Assembly (NCBI GenBank): GCA_949130485.1
Contig: OX422193.1
Coordinates: 3,888,871 to 3,952,870, forward strand
Direction of reading: 5' to 3'
DNA: 64,000 nt
Source: Agelas oroides
Lineage: Eukaryota; Porifera; Demospongiae; Agelasida; Agelasidae
Each line of letters begins with the position of its first letter. Position 1 is the stretch's first letter. The position numbers were made by a program, and so were the translations under genes. Of the stretch, positions 41,992-54,080 are shown piece by piece. The notes below the pieces were generated by a model, which was not told the DNA's origin, did no database searches, and was given only the letters and a program-made list of their open reading frames with translations.

Positions 41992-44084
41992 TGTAGACTA
42001 CGTACTAGTATAGATATTTATGTATCCAACGCCCTATGGTGTAATGATACAGTCAAGGCCGCCGAGAGGATATTGTAGGGGCCCAGGGCAAATACAAAAA
42101 GCGGGGCCCATTATATAGATTGTGTGAGGGGCTTCTGAGGTTCCTTTTCGTGCATGCATACAGTACATACATACCTCCAAGTTACCGTCTTCGTTTAGCA
42201 ATTTCAGAAAAGTATGATGTACACGGAGCCTTAGCTAGTGGACTGCGCAGTAATCCGTAAGAATTTGAAATTTGTGTCAGCAGCATAAACGTGAAGTAAA
42301 AAAGCAGGCTGACTTGAAATCAACAATACAGCAAAACGAACCCTTTAGAGAAGCTAGACTGGGATCTGGATGATGAACTGGATCTTATTTGAATGAGTCC
42401 AGCACTGTTTGGGGGCCCTCTTACACTGGGGGCCCGGGGCAAACTGCTAGATGTTCTGCATAGTTCCAGGCAATGAGAGGCAGAACAACTTTTCACTCCA
42501 CCCATCACTTCCTGTTTTATCTAATTATCAACAACATGTGTTTTATATCCCAGCTGTTCGTTCATTTCTCAGTTGTGTAATGTAATAGCTGACGAAGGCT
42601 CATGAGCCGTTATTCTATATGCTATGTCGAATGCTCGAAATTACTTAACAGTCATCCTAAACATAGCAATGAGCCTGTACAACGTTAAACCAAAGATTGC
42701 TGAAGCATTGCTACCATCATATACTTTGCTGGAAAGAATGTCAATGAGCAGTAGAAATTGCTGACAGGTGTAACTGTAAATTGAACTTGGCTTTAAAGAA
42801 TCTCAGAAGTAGCTAGCAGGAATTGTTGAGTCACAATAGAGAGACTCCGGAGAGATAATTATGACTGAGAGCAGAAGTGCATGAATTGTCCTCTTTCATC
42901 TGCAGCCAATATAACTATACCATTCACTTCTGCCATAATTATCTCTCAACAGTCTCTAGTACCTCTTGGCAGTTCCTGCTACTCCAGAGAAATGCTGAGA
43001 GTGGCAAATGCTGAAGTGATATTGATGAGGTAGCCATTGTGCTTGACTCCAGCATTACACTTGAGTTTGGCTGAGAGTTATGCCATTGTGCTTGTTTGTA
43101 AAAGTGTATGCTTACTATAGGTTAATTTTGGACAATAAACTGCTTACAGTGGCTGCTGTTGTGCTTGGCTGCAGAAAATCGTAGGGGTAGCTAGTAGGTA
43201 TTACTGTACACAGGGGCAGTAAAGATTGCTGAGAGAATGGTTGTCACTGCAGTAAATGCTGAGGTGTTGTAGTAACAATCTGTACTCAGTAGCTACTGAT
43301 TCTCGTATTTGCCAACAGTCTCAGCGCAATGATTGCATGTACATGTATATCGTATTGAGCAAGTTCTGCACACACTTGCAACCCTTCGATGTCTAGCCTC
43401 GAAAGTCAAACACAACCAAACAAATACGACATAGGATCTGGCTTGCAAAATTATTCTTTACAGTGCCCACCAGAAATCTCGAGGTAACTCGAACTCAAAC
43501 TCAAACTTGAACTTGAACTCGAGATTCAAAGTTTAGCCATCCCCCATAATAAGATTAGCTGCTGTATAGTTTTTGTACAATAACTGTCAGTGATTGGTTA
43601 TTGCACAGCCTTACTACTTACTTTATGATTTCATGTGCATGTTTTCGTAGGTGGAAATTTTCGTGAAAAGCTGGAAGAGGCTCCCAGAATTAGATTTCGT
43701 GGTTTTGAATTTTGTGGTGTGATAGTATATTTTCGATCGCGGATGGCGTAATGTGAACTTTGAATTTGTGACACGTGTTTCAACGAGTGGAACGCGTCAT
43801 GCAGTGTCGAGCAGGGTTTTTTCTAGAAATGTAGTTTAGGGGGGGGGGGGGGATTGCTTTTGTGGGGAAAGAAAACGTGAAAAATATCCAGCTGGCTGCT
43901 AAAATTTTGGAAATTTAGGTGTCTGGGATCACATTTGGTGGCTTCTCAGACCCATTGTAACTATAGAGCCAAACGCAATAAAATACTAGAACTTTTCATG
44001 ACCATGGTCTACATTCGGAGAGGCAAAAAACTTATTACAATATTATAGATAACTCCAACATTTCAATAATACAATAATTATGGT
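41992..44084. other. Non-genic stretch with degenerate repeats
   Basis: At 42700-43300 the phrases 'cagtagaaattgctga', 'agagaatgctgag' and 'gtgcttggctgcag' match the field at 20420-23500. A run of hexamers like AACTCA lies at 43487-43525 and a poly-G run at 43838-43852. No exon is recognised. Confidence 0.45.
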
Positions 44085-45482
44085 TCAGATTCGTATACGA
44101 CTTTTGTTAAAAGAGTGCCACTTCTTGCTAATAAGCTCAGCTTGCTCAGTGGTCAGAATGTTTGGCCCTTCAATGGATGTCCTCAGGCAGTGTGCCAAGT
44201 TCTCTGGTAAGATTCGTTGCCTGAGCCGGTTGCATACTCTACCCATTGTACTGAAACTGCGCTCAACAGAAGCTGTGCCAAGAGGACACACTAGGATGAT
44301 CTTGGCAAACATTGACAATTGAGGAAATGTATCTGCCAAATCATGTTCATGTGCTGCAAGTTTCTGTAGAATATCTTTACCACTAAAACATGGTTTCTTC
44401 CCTGCTTGTACCTTCAGGTAATTGCGGAAAGTTTTCCATTCATGTTGCAAATCTGATAGTGACAAGCTGGAATGGAGAGAGGCAAGATTATCTATTCAGC
44501 TGCACCATAGCTGCTATTATCATGCTGGATCTTCTTTAGATCAAATATTGAAGTAGCATAACACATTTTAGTTGTCAAATCATGAAACCGCTGGTTTATG
44601 GTCTCAGAGAGGACTTTGATGTATGGTACTACAAGTTTAGTATGAATTACCCGATCAGTCATGTTGGAGCTGTCCAATAGTGCAAAACCAGACTCTCTGA
44701 TGTATTTCTCAGCATCTTCCAAATACTCTTTGTCCTCTGTAAATCGATGCTGAACTGTTGCAAGTAAGTCTGGAATATCACACACAGCACCACTTTCATG
44801 CTGAAGCTTTAATGCTAGTTTGCAGACTGGATTTAAGATATCTTTTACAGCAAACAGGAGCACAATTGACTTACGATCTTGAAATGTAAGAAGCAGACCA
44901 CCAGCCTCACTTCAAAGGTCACCTGAATTTTGGTGGATATGCTGTAGTGTGGCAACAATACTCTGCAGGCACTTAACAATGGCTCTAACTGCTCTGTAAT
45001 GGGAAGTCCACCTGGTATCTCCAGGCTGTACTAGGGACAATTTTGGGTCATGCAGAACCTCTTGTACCTCTCGGAGGACATGTGTACGTTTAGGACTTTG
45101 AGAAAATAAATACCACAAGCTGTTAAGTGCAGAGAATAGCTGCTTAATCGGCTTTAGCAGCATACACACAGGCGAGTCGCAATAGATGGCTTCGGCAGTG
45201 CACATACACAGCTTCAGGGCATTTCTCCTCTCGAAGTCGAGTCTGAACACCAGACCTATGCCCAGACATATTGCTTGCATCATGCTATCCAAACTCTCTT
45301 AGAAGGTCAATCCCTCTGCATTCTGATACTGAAACAATATTGCTTGAGACAGTTTCTGCAGTAGTGTCTGGTACAGGTACCAGTTCTAGGAAGCACTCAA
45401 CACTACATCCAGCCTTGGTAAGATATCTCATGCATACAGAAAGTTCTGTTCGGTTTCTGAGGTCTGTTGCTTTATCACCCAT
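44085..45482 (-). pseudogene. hAT transposase pseudogene (ZNF862-like type)
   Basis: Four minus-strand blocks read in order. 45482-45285 has RTELSVCMRYLTKAGCSVE. 45292-44912 ends in a QPGDTRWTSHYRAVRAI block. 44863-44492 has DIPDLLATVQHRF. 44465-44085 has the hAT dimerisation motif LGTASVERSFSTMGRVCNRLRQRI. They lie in different frames or are separated by stops, so at least two frameshifts and one nonsense codon are present. The expected segment around the first catalytic aspartate, between blocks 1 and 2, appears deleted. I found no clear terminal repeats. Confidence 0.85.
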
Positions 45483-45860
45483 TAGGGCTAGAATGGGTGA
45501 GGAAGATATCTCCTGGACAGTCTTTTCATCAAACTGTCACCATTTCTGTAGAGGTAGCTGCAGACTTATAGGTTGCATTCTCTCCCCTTTGACTCTGCCA
45601 CATAGCCAGAAGATCACTACCATCCAGATCAGTGCAGAGATCAATCAAACTTTCATAGTGTGTTGTGTGGGCATATCAAGATGTTTGTGCCAAGAACAAT
45701 CATTTCTCACCTCGCAGTCATTATTATCACTTAAATGCAATGCTTGTACATTTGCTATACTCCTCTGTGCACCCAGGCATCACTTCCTGGTTCCTGTAAT
45801 TAAATTGCAAATAGTCCTGTGTGGCTAGGAGGATCCATTTTAGTTGTTGTATATCTGATT

Positions 45861-46762
45861 ACACTAGCCGAATACTTTTTAAATAAAAAGCAAACGTTTC
45901 GGCACCTATGCAAGTGCCTTCTTCAGTGCAAATGACAAAAACAGATAAAACTGCTGTATAAAAGAGGAAAAGAGGGGGGTGGAGCCTAATACAGGAAGTC
46001 ATCTGATAAACAAAAACGAGCATGGAATGCTAGGAAAATAGAGTCTGCAAGTGTCTATCCCTTCTCAAACAGCTTCTCATACTCAGCTGGAAGTGTCCCA
46101 CAGTCTCTGTTCAGGGTGTCCCTGGTCTGGCGGATGAACACAGCTTCATCTAACATGCGGGTGGAGTAGTCTCTGGGATTGGACAGGACCTTCACACTAG
46201 TCCAGTCTATAGCATGGTCACATGTCCAGGCATGTTCAGCCAGGGCGGAAGAGTTGAAATTGGCTTGCCTGACAGCACGCCTGTGCTCATCTAGTCTCTG
46301 GGATAGTTTCTTTCCAGTCTGGCCAATGTAAGAGCTGTTGCAGGCGGCACAGGGAATCTTGTAAACCACATCCCGTCTCTGCAGGTCAGGCACTGGGTCT
46401 TTTGGGTGAGATAGCATTTGTTTGAGGGTCTGGAATGGTTTGTAGCACACTTGGATGCCCAGGGGGAATAAGATCCTCTTAATGGACTCTGCAACTCCTC
46501 TGACATGCGGGATAACTGTTGATGGTTTCCATTGGGTGGTCTGGTCAGAAGTGGGTGGAGTCTGGGAGTGACCAGATGCTTTCTTCAGGTCCTTGCAATT
46601 GGTCAGTGGTGAAGGGTAGCCATTCATGCATAATGCACTGCCAACATGCCTCACTTCCTTGTTAAGAGAAGGAGTGGTAGAGGAATGAGTATGGGATCTG
46701 TTTATCAGAGTGCTGACTACTGACTTCTTGTGGGACAGTGGATGGTGGGAGTCGTAGTCCAA
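45861..46762 (-). mobile_element. Penelope-like element, 5'-truncated, with GIY-YIG domain
   Basis: The 235-codon open frame 46055-46762 has SHKKSVVSTLINRSH, then VYKIPCAACNSSYIGQTG and RLDEHRRAV, then ALAEHAWTCDHAIDW. This is the linker, CxxC knuckle and GIY-YIG endonuclease that follow the RT in Penelope-like retroelements. The frame is intact to its stop at 46055. The RT is missing, so this is a 3' partial copy. A 3' UTR of about 190 bp follows, with a hammerhead-like core. Confidence 0.85.
45868..45929 (-). ncRNA. Hammerhead-ribozyme-like core in Penelope 3' region
   Basis: The minus strand has CTGAAGA, a stem GGCAC / GTGCC with loop TTGCATAG, then GAAACG, then an AT-rich hairpin. CUGANGA - stem II - GAAA is the hammerhead core, and Penelope-like elements are known to carry hammerheads. 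The NUH cleavage triplet and stem I pairing (CAC / GUG around CTA) do not fit cleanly, so activity is uncertain. The related core at 20036-20110 has a weaker stem II. Confidence 0.35.
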
Positions 46763-46904
46763 ATAGTGGTCAGTGTGCGTGCCCTTTCTGTATTTTGGAA
46801 AATTATTTTAAAAAGCTTCGTTCTATGGCTCTGGAAACACTATTTTTGAGCTTGGACCCTTCTCAAAATGGCACTTCAACGTCGACAAGTCGTCAAAGCA
46901 CGTG

Positions 46905-47570
46905 GTACAGTGGCGGATCTAGAATTTTGAAAAGGGGATTCCAGTATGCCGTTAAAGCGCGCATAGCGTGCTTGCTAGGGGGGTCTGGGGCATGACCCCC
47001 AGGGAAATTTTGGATTTCTGACCTTCTGAGATCGTTTCTGGTGAAATTGCAAAAGTTGGACGACCTACTGCTAAACTTAGTTGTTGTGCTTGAAGCCCGC
47101 AGAATTAAAGGTGTGCCTGACTCAGCTTCGGGCCGCAGAGGGTGCAAAGCAGCTGGTTATCAGCGCAAGCAGCTGGGAAATTAATAAGCGCTCTCATACT
47201 GATAGCATATCGTCATCCCTAGCTTTGCTTTAATTTGCGTAGCTCCAGTGCGGGTGTAGTGTACATAGTCGTAGTACGTTTGCGCATAGTATTTTCGAAG
47301 GCAGCCCTTCAAAACAGGGGTTCCATTGTGTACTTGATCGCTATACTTGGCGAAGCGCAATAAAACGCGGGAAGCGCGCCCACTAAGGGGGTGTGGGGGC
47401 ATGCCCCCCCAGGAAAATTTTTGGTTTCAAACCTTCTGAGATCGTTTCTGGTGCTGTTTTGGGGTGAAATAGCAAGAGTTGGACGAGCCAAATCTAGTCA
47501 TTGTGTTTGACCTACTGCCAAATTTAGTCATTGTGTTTGAAGCCTTTAAGGTAGGACAACCTTGAATCGC
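46905..47570 (+). repeat. Two diverged copies of a roughly 350-bp repeat in tandem
   Basis: 'gcatgaccccc' / 'gcatgcccccc', 'ccttctgagatcgtttctgg', 'gcaa.agttggacga' and 'tagttgttgtgcttgaagcc' / 'tagtcattgtgtttgaagcc' recur in order at 46905-47110 and 47280-47560. No coding capacity. Confidence 0.65.
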
Positions 47571-48232
47571 GAATCGGGCGATTCCGCTCATGAATAATTA
47601 ATGAGGTCGGGTGACCATAACGGCGCGATTGAAATTCATTGGCTTGTTTACACTTTCCCATGGCGGCAGCCGGAATCAACAAGGGGGGCGTGTCCCTTTG
47701 ATGTGGCCTGCGGCCCTTTGTAGTGGCCTGGCGGCACTTTCATGGGGCTGGGCAGAACTTTGAAAAAATCCTCCAACACTTAAAAAAATTTCAAAAAAAA
47801 ACACTAAAAAGATTTTCTAGCTCGTTGAATGTGATGGTTGGCTATTTGTGTGTGCAAAGCTTGCCTGAGTGGGCTTGAATGTTTGTGAGTGTGGTGGAAA
47901 GGCAGAGAGCCATCCTGGAAGACGGGTATCATCACACAGTTGTCTGGCAAAGGTACTGTAGAAAGCTGACTTTTCGGGCTTGTAGGCCCCGCCCGATTTT
48001 ATGCTAGCGGGGATGTGTGTAACTTGGCTCCATTCTAGGGGCAATGACAGGGAGTAGGTTTGTGGGCATAACTCCCTGGCCTGGAGGTGAGCAGGAAAAA
48101 GCATACTAGTTTTTCCCTGTCAGCTATGCTTGTTGCATGACTTCAGCAATCTGCTGTCATTTGTTAGAATATAGAGCTATGACAGCATTCTTGTTTGTGG
48201 CCTAGCAAAAAACACTATAGACTACAGTGGAA
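47571..48232. other. Non-genic stretch
   Basis: No gene or element is recognised. Confidence 0.35.
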
Positions 48233-48234
48233 CC

Positions 48235-48652
48235 CCTCTATAACGGACACCATTGGGAGCCAACATTTTAAAAAAAGCGAGGTGTCCCCAACTTAGGGGC
48301 TTCCGGTATATTTCCGGTAGGCGAGGTATGTGTAATCAGGCTGTTGAGCACAACGTGGCTGCGTTTTCAGAGCTTTCCTTTGCTGTATACTGGCAGGGAA
48401 GGCTAAGCAGAGGCTAGTACTATGAGTAACAGTACTAATCTAATGTCAAGTTGTTAACTAAAAGCATCAGTGGTGGACAATCTTGCTGAAAAGGTTGACG
48501 AGTGTCCGCGAAATCGGGGTCTTGAGTATTGTTTGCGTACAATTGGGACCGCAAAAACACTCCGTTATACAGAGTAGCGGGACAGTCAGGACTTTCAGAA
48601 TTGTCGTGGGTGTCCGCTGTTGAGGGGGTGTCCGTTAAGCGGTGTTCCACTG
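48235..48652. mobile_element. pogo/Tigger-like MITE with TA TSD
   Basis: CAGTGGAACCCCTCTATAAC at the left mirrors GTTAAGCGGTGTTCCACTG at the right. TA lies at 48233-48234 and 48653-48654. CAGTGGAAC-type ends and TA targets are typical of pogo-like Tc1/mariner elements. No transposase is present. Confidence 0.8.
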
Positions 48653-48654
48653 TA

Positions 48655-49439
48655 TAATTATCTGACAGTGTACCTTGTACTGATGTTTCACCACAGAGCA
48701 AGTAACCATGAGCAATGACACACAGTCCTGCTCCTCTGAGGAAGAGAAGTAACAAACAATAACGTCACATATTAAACTTTTCCTAGAGAAAAGTTTTATA
48801 ATAGGTTAATCTTGTTGATTAAACATGTTTGTATTGTGTGATGGAGGGAGGAGGCAGTACAGAGGTGTTGTAGTACTGTTACACACACTAGTATCTCAGC
48901 AATGGATCTCATCAGCTCATCACAGTTGATCGGAGCAGGGTTAAATGATTGCTAAACCCGACAGTAACATCAATGTCCCCCCAAAACAAGCTGGTGACCA
49001 CTACTTCTCACAAAGCATCAATGCTTTAAATGCAGTTATTGTCTGCACACGTACAGAAATGCCATTGACTCACAAAAGCAACCAGCTGCCTGTAACAGGC
49101 ATGCAAGGGTTCAAAAATGGCTCAGTTGCAGTATATTTGTGGTACTGCAAACTCCAAGGAATAACTTAATTCATGAAGCTGCACTACTACAATGAGGTTG
49201 CCAAATTGCTTCCAATGTTTCAAATAGACTTTTGAAAGTTTAGGTCTATCTCTACAGTAACTACCATGAGCTTCAGTTGTTTGGAAAGTTCATTGAGCTG
49301 GCATGGTGGTATTGAGCAACTGAAACAACTTGACACAAGAGTGTAGATATCACTTGCAATGGCTTGTGTTTTCATGAGGGATGCATGTAAAAAGAAAAGG
49401 AAATTTAAACCCCAAAGCAATTACATACCTCCCCCATCA
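48655..49439. other. Non-genic stretch
   Basis: No gene or element is recognised. Confidence 0.35.
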
Positions 49440-49612
49440 ACGAATAATTGCCTAGAAGACTAGCTATATCTATGCCCTCAAGATAGAAGCTACCAAGTTG
49501 AAACCACATAAGACCAGAAACAATCTAAGCCAACGCCAACGAATAGCCCTTAGAAAACTTAGAAAAAGGAAAGACATTATCATCAAAAAGGCAGACAAAG
49601 GATCCACTGTTG
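49440..49612 (+). pseudogene. Penelope-like RT N-terminal fragment
   Basis: The frame reads LKPHKTRNNLSQRQRIALRKL then IIIKKADKGSTVV. The 'NLS..ER.AL..L ... I.ADKG..VV' pattern precedes the RT domain of Penelope-like proteins. It breaks off at 49612, where 'ttactttatgatttcatgtg' begins. That junction sequence also occurs at 43617. Confidence 0.65.
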
Positions 49613-49617
49613 TAGCT

Positions 49618-50130
49618 ACTACTTACTTTATGATTTCATGTGCACCTATCATGGCGTACGGTAGTACGCCATATGTAGGGATGACCCCGAAAAAAAATGG
49701 CGGCCACATTCAAAGTGCACAAATGACACGCTCGAAATGTCCGCGTTAGATAAGTCAACGGCCTCCATGAGCCATATCAGACATTATCGAGTGCTTCCAT
49801 GGGCAACAGGATCGTTAAATTTGCTGGAAAGCATCGCTAAGTACCTGACAGTCAAGTCGCTAAAAAAGGCAAATCGTCTATCTTCTGACTTCTTCTTCTT
49901 CATCTTCTTCTTCTTCTTCTTCTTCTTCTTCTTCTTCTTTTGCTCACCACGATAGCACGACAACGGCTGAAGCTATTACAACGATTCAAACGCGAAAGAT
50001 CAGCATAAATTACTGGGTATTGTACCCACCACTCATCGTTCTCAAAGAAAGAAGTCGAATTAATCGGCGATTCTCAGGTAACCCCACGCTTATGCTTGCT
50101 GCTATACGCCATTTTGTTAGAATAGAATAT
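49618..50130 (+). repeat. Dispersed repeat with internal (CTT)n
   Basis: Second copy of the family at 40930-41480. Here the internal simple repeat is (CTT)n at 49886-49939 instead of (TTTC)n, so the tract has changed motif between copies. Confidence 0.65.
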
Positions 50131-50308
50131 TCATAGCGATTACGTCAACAGAAGTTCAACAGCTACAGCACGTGAAGTTGGCATGCAGCTGCGGTTATTC
50201 TACTTCCGTAGAGAACTTGACGATCGATTGATTCCCAAACGATTGCATATGTTGCTACTTTCATACAGCAGTTGACGTACTTGTGCTGGATTTGACAAGG
50301 AACGCAGT

Positions 50309-50466
50309 ATGCGTAACGTCCACAAGAAACGGGCGCGGGATAAGCAGAACTATCTGCGAAACAAAGAAAGCAAAAGGCAAGCGTCCCGTAACAAGTACTG
50401 GAAGAACCCGGAAAAACACTCTTACTCTCCAAGGGTTCCTTTACCACAGTTATGCCTTACCTCTTT
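50309..50466 (+). CDS. Short basic ORF, transposon-like
   Basis: The frame from ATG 50309 reads MRNVHKKRARDKQNYLRNKE then KRQASRNKYWKNPEKH, resembling the 'K..A.R.YK.NPEK' repeats I have seen at the N-terminus of some metazoan transposon proteins. It ends after about 50 codons. Weak evidence. Confidence 0.25.
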
Positions 50467-51365
50467 ATGACCTATGTACCTGCCACCCACCATACACAAC
50501 CTACACACACCTGCCCACAATGTATAACCAGCTATAGAAACTGTTCCTTGGACAACACACAACATACAGTGTTACAACCCTGTCATACAACAGAACAGGT
50601 AGACAGTCATGTATATACCACAGTGCCTTAGAACAACCACACACACACATGCACATACCCAATTAGACAACAGTTACACCCATGATTCCATTGTCAAGTG
50701 GATAAGTGCAAACAGCTAACATCCTCCAGAAATCCATCAACATCAACAATAAACTACATAACAAGTCATTTCACTTGGGGTGTGGTTACACAACAACAAA
50801 AAAAAAAAAACAGAAACAAGTCACAAAAAAGTTTGCCAAACGCAAACAAGCACATGTAGGGATGAAATCCTCAAAAACCAACCAAACAAGACGGGAACGA
50901 CACCACAATACTTTTACACCATCCCTACATCTTGTGCCATTTTGCCACCTGTACACAACACAAAACCCTCTACATTTGTACTTATTAGCCCACACCAACC
51001 ACAAACAAACATAGTACTTCACTCCATTCAACTATCTCACAAAATAACCCATCCTTCACAAAGCATTACAAAATTACCACTACTCACTTCACAGCCACCT
51101 GTATACAAGACAACCCATATCTATCATGCTAAACAGGCATAAAACTTAACAACATAATGCACATTCCAACATAACACACACACTCACCACTCCTCACTCA
51201 CTCCACACCTTCTACACACAACTTGGACCATACCTGCTACACTCAGTAGCAACCACCAACAACACAACATACTCACTATGCACAACACACCCACGCCACA
51301 CCCTTCCATCTACAAGACAACCCTCTTCTACACACAACTAAAAAACAAATACAAACACACAGTTT
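50450..51365 (+). repeat. Strongly A/C-skewed, G-poor tract
   Basis: Over 900 bp the plus strand is dominated by A and C (for example 'acacacacatgcacatacc'), with few Gs. It contains the left arm of the inverted repeat below and no gene. Confidence 0.75.
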
Positions 51366-51497
51366 TGGCAAAATGGCACAAGATGTAGGGATGGTGTAAA
51401 AGTATTGTGGTGTCGTTCCCGTCTTGTTTGGTTGGTTTTTGAGGATTTCATCCCTACATGTGCTTGTTTGCGTTTGGCAAACTTTTTTGTGACTTTA
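50817..51497. mobile_element. Inverted repeat with about 130-bp arms
   Basis: 50817-50945 and 51366-51497 are near-perfect inverted copies ('cacaaaaaagtttgccaaac' / 'gtttggcaaacttttttgtg'). The 420-bp spacer is the skewed sequence. No clear flanking duplication. It may be a foldback element or an inverted duplication. Confidence 0.7.
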
Positions 51498-51527
51498 CAT
51501 GTAGTACCATCTGCAGAGTTAACTGAA

Positions 51528-52543
51528 CATTAAGGTTGCACAGAACCCTGCACTTTCAAGGTCGACAAACCTGGAATCCAAGCTGATAGACATCTTTGTC
51601 TTGATAAACTAGTAGCAAACAGTCTGTTTTGGGAGTCTCAAACCGTTCACTGTCCGTAAAATTGGGGATTTTCCCCATTTCCTGTTGGCATCCAATAATC
51701 AGTTTATAAGTAAGTTAGTTAAGATGTGGCCTGGCGGAACCCCTCATGTGGTGGTCGGAACTTTGAAGATAAGCTTAGATCGACTTAAAAAATAAATAAA
51801 TAAATAAATTTAAAAAAAAGAAGGAGTTTAGTAGAGTGCTGTAGTGTCAGTAGCTGTGAGTAGTGCGTGATGCCTGCTTGTGAAAGCAAGCTTGTGTCTA
51901 GAAGCAGCAGAAAGGCCACTGTGGCCAAGACTGTACTCATTGGGTAGGCCCAGATCTTGCGATCGTATGCCAAGCCTAGTAGGTGACCGTGGCCCGGTGC
52001 TTTGAGTGCTGGGCTGGGCTTTAACTAGAATGCGCAATATATCGTCGGTACTACGCTGCAAGTAGACAAGAAAGCTGAAGAGTGGTTGTGTGTGGAACAG
52101 AGCCGTGAGTTGTTTAGCGACATAAGGGGCTAGTAATGCTTGCTTCCACTCGTGAATGAGCCCCTCCCGTAGACAAGCTGTGAATTTTTTAAAATGTGCA
52201 TTCATTTTGGTGCAGTCAAAGTTGTCCATTCCAAGAGTAGTGACAAACATGAGTCTAGCCAGACTTTGAGAGTAGCTCTGAACAAAAGCTGGTACAGACT
52301 GATTTGAGATACATTGGTGGTTAGGACGCTACCTACAGTGAGTGTGTAGATGCGTCCATCGAGTGGCAATTTTGGGTTCATGAATATATTAATGAGCCAC
52401 TAAAACCCTTTTTAAAATTAGGCAAAGCAAGATTGCCCTATAAAAGCAAACCCTAACCCTGAAACTAGGAGTAACCCTGGTCCTGACTGTAACCCAAGTT
52501 TATGTTTTCGTTAACCTCCGCCGAAAGACTTCCCCGCCACCTT
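51528..52543 (+). mobile_element. TTAA-flanked element, single copy
   Basis: It starts TTAAGGTTGCACAGAACCC and ends CCCCGCCACC-TTAC (the final TTAA has mutated). It is colinear with 13616-14614 and shows the complete left end, proving that the 13.6-kb copy is end-truncated. Confidence 0.75.
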
Positions 52544-52656
52544 ACCATGCATTGCACCTGTACTGCACGTTTTGATATAGATAAGTAGTATGTGTGCCTC
52601 TTGTAATTGAGTTTGTCCAACATCATTCTGATATGCACCAAACCTTATGCTGCATA

Positions 52657-53463
52657 GAGTAAGTTAGCAATCATCGGACGACAGGTATATTCGGACACTC
52701 AAACGCGGAGGGAAAACTGCGTAAACATTCGGCGATACCACAAGACTGTAGCTGAGGTTCGTGGTACCTGGTGTACCAAAAATGACGCCCGCGCATTGTT
52801 TCCTGCTGGCGCTAGAAGCGATAAAATGGCCGTCCGAAAAACATCAATATTCGGAAAAGTGTATGTATTTTCAGACACTGTTGTTTGTGCCTTCTCTGAA
52901 GCTGCTTTTGGAGAGATTTTAGCATCGATACGATGCCCCAAGACCTCCCCAATTTGCAATATATTTTGGTAGCGGTAGCTGCTTTGAACACTCAGGGGCG
53001 CAGCTGAACATGGACCAGTCCGATTCAATTGATATCGGACGGTGAAATTTGTCATTTCTTGCTGTGTTGTCTCCAAACAAGTTGAAGTCTCCACCATATT
53101 AGCATCAGTAGAATCTACAGGCTCTTGGCTACATGCTGGTATTTGTCCGGTGTTTGTGCGTTGAGTAGTTCTCGAGATATTGCACGATATCGTTTGAACT
53201 CACCTATTTATGCTGCACATAAATCAACCAGCGTAGTTTATGGAAAGAAACATGAAATATATTTATATCTCGAGAACTACTCAACGCACAAACTCCGGAC
53301 AAGTACCAGCATGTACCCAAGCAATGCGCGGGCGTCATTTTTGGTACACCAGGTACCACGTACCTCAGCTACAGTCTTGTGGTATCGCTGAGTGTTTACG
53401 CAGTTTTCCCTCCGCGTTTGAGTGTCCGAATATACCTGTCGTCCGATGATTGCTAACTTACTC
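52657..53463. mobile_element. 807-bp TA-flanked element with 140-bp TIRs
   Basis: The arms 52657-52800 and 53320-53463 mirror each other (GAGTAAGTTAGCAATCATCG / CGATGATTGCTAACTTACTC), with TA on both sides. A second, inner inverted repeat (arms 53130-53180 and 53265-53315, 'cgttgagtagttctcgagat') lies on the right side. The 132-codon minus frame over the left half has no motif I know. Confidence 0.8.
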
Positions 53464-53465
53464 TA

Positions 53466-54080
53466 TATGTGCAGTCATTGAACTCATAATTATGTATTTG
53501 TTGATTTTGTATAGCAGTGTCATCGTTCCTCTTCCAGCTCTTAGGCATCTCTACTCTCTTCAGTCTTCCTTTTGGCCTATTCTTGCTCTTTTTGCAGGTT
53601 TCTGTGCCCACTCTTCAGTGTTAATTTCTTCTACATTTTTCTGCTTCTTTTGCCCTTGCTTTCTAGTATTTTCCTAGTTTCTCATTTCATTTGTTCTGCC
53701 TTCCATGTTTATTTACAGTCATGATTGCTAAACAATGAGCACTATAGCAGTTGGAAGACTTGCATTCATTTCAAAGCTATTGATATGAGTTTGATCACAT
53801 GTTTAAATTGTGTGCCGACCTAGCACTTACTATGTACTTTCACTCTGTGGGTTCAACTGCTTCAATTGAACCTACAGCATTCCTAACAAACCAGGTAATA
53901 AATCACTGTCAGCAATGCTTAGTGCACATTGCACTTACAAAAATGCAAATAGCTGATCAGTGCCGAGTGAAATGTGAATGTTGTGTCTACATGTAAATAC
54001 TTCATAGCCTCATACCACTGCAAATGGTGAGTTTACCTGAAATTAGTTTACACATACAAACATTTTGTTACTCATTTCAG
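53466..54080. other. Intron-like stretch upstream of TM3 exon
   Basis: No exon in the required phase is clear. A pyrimidine-rich stretch lies at 53525-53690. Confidence 0.35.

Noticed and set aside
45271-45828. 185-codon plus-strand ORF
   Set aside because: It overlaps the hAT transposase relic on the other strand and has no recognisable motif.
50283-50537. 84-codon ORF as a gene
   Set aside because: Another frame over the same bases has the better (basic, transposon-like) text, and the 3' part enters the A/C-rich tract.
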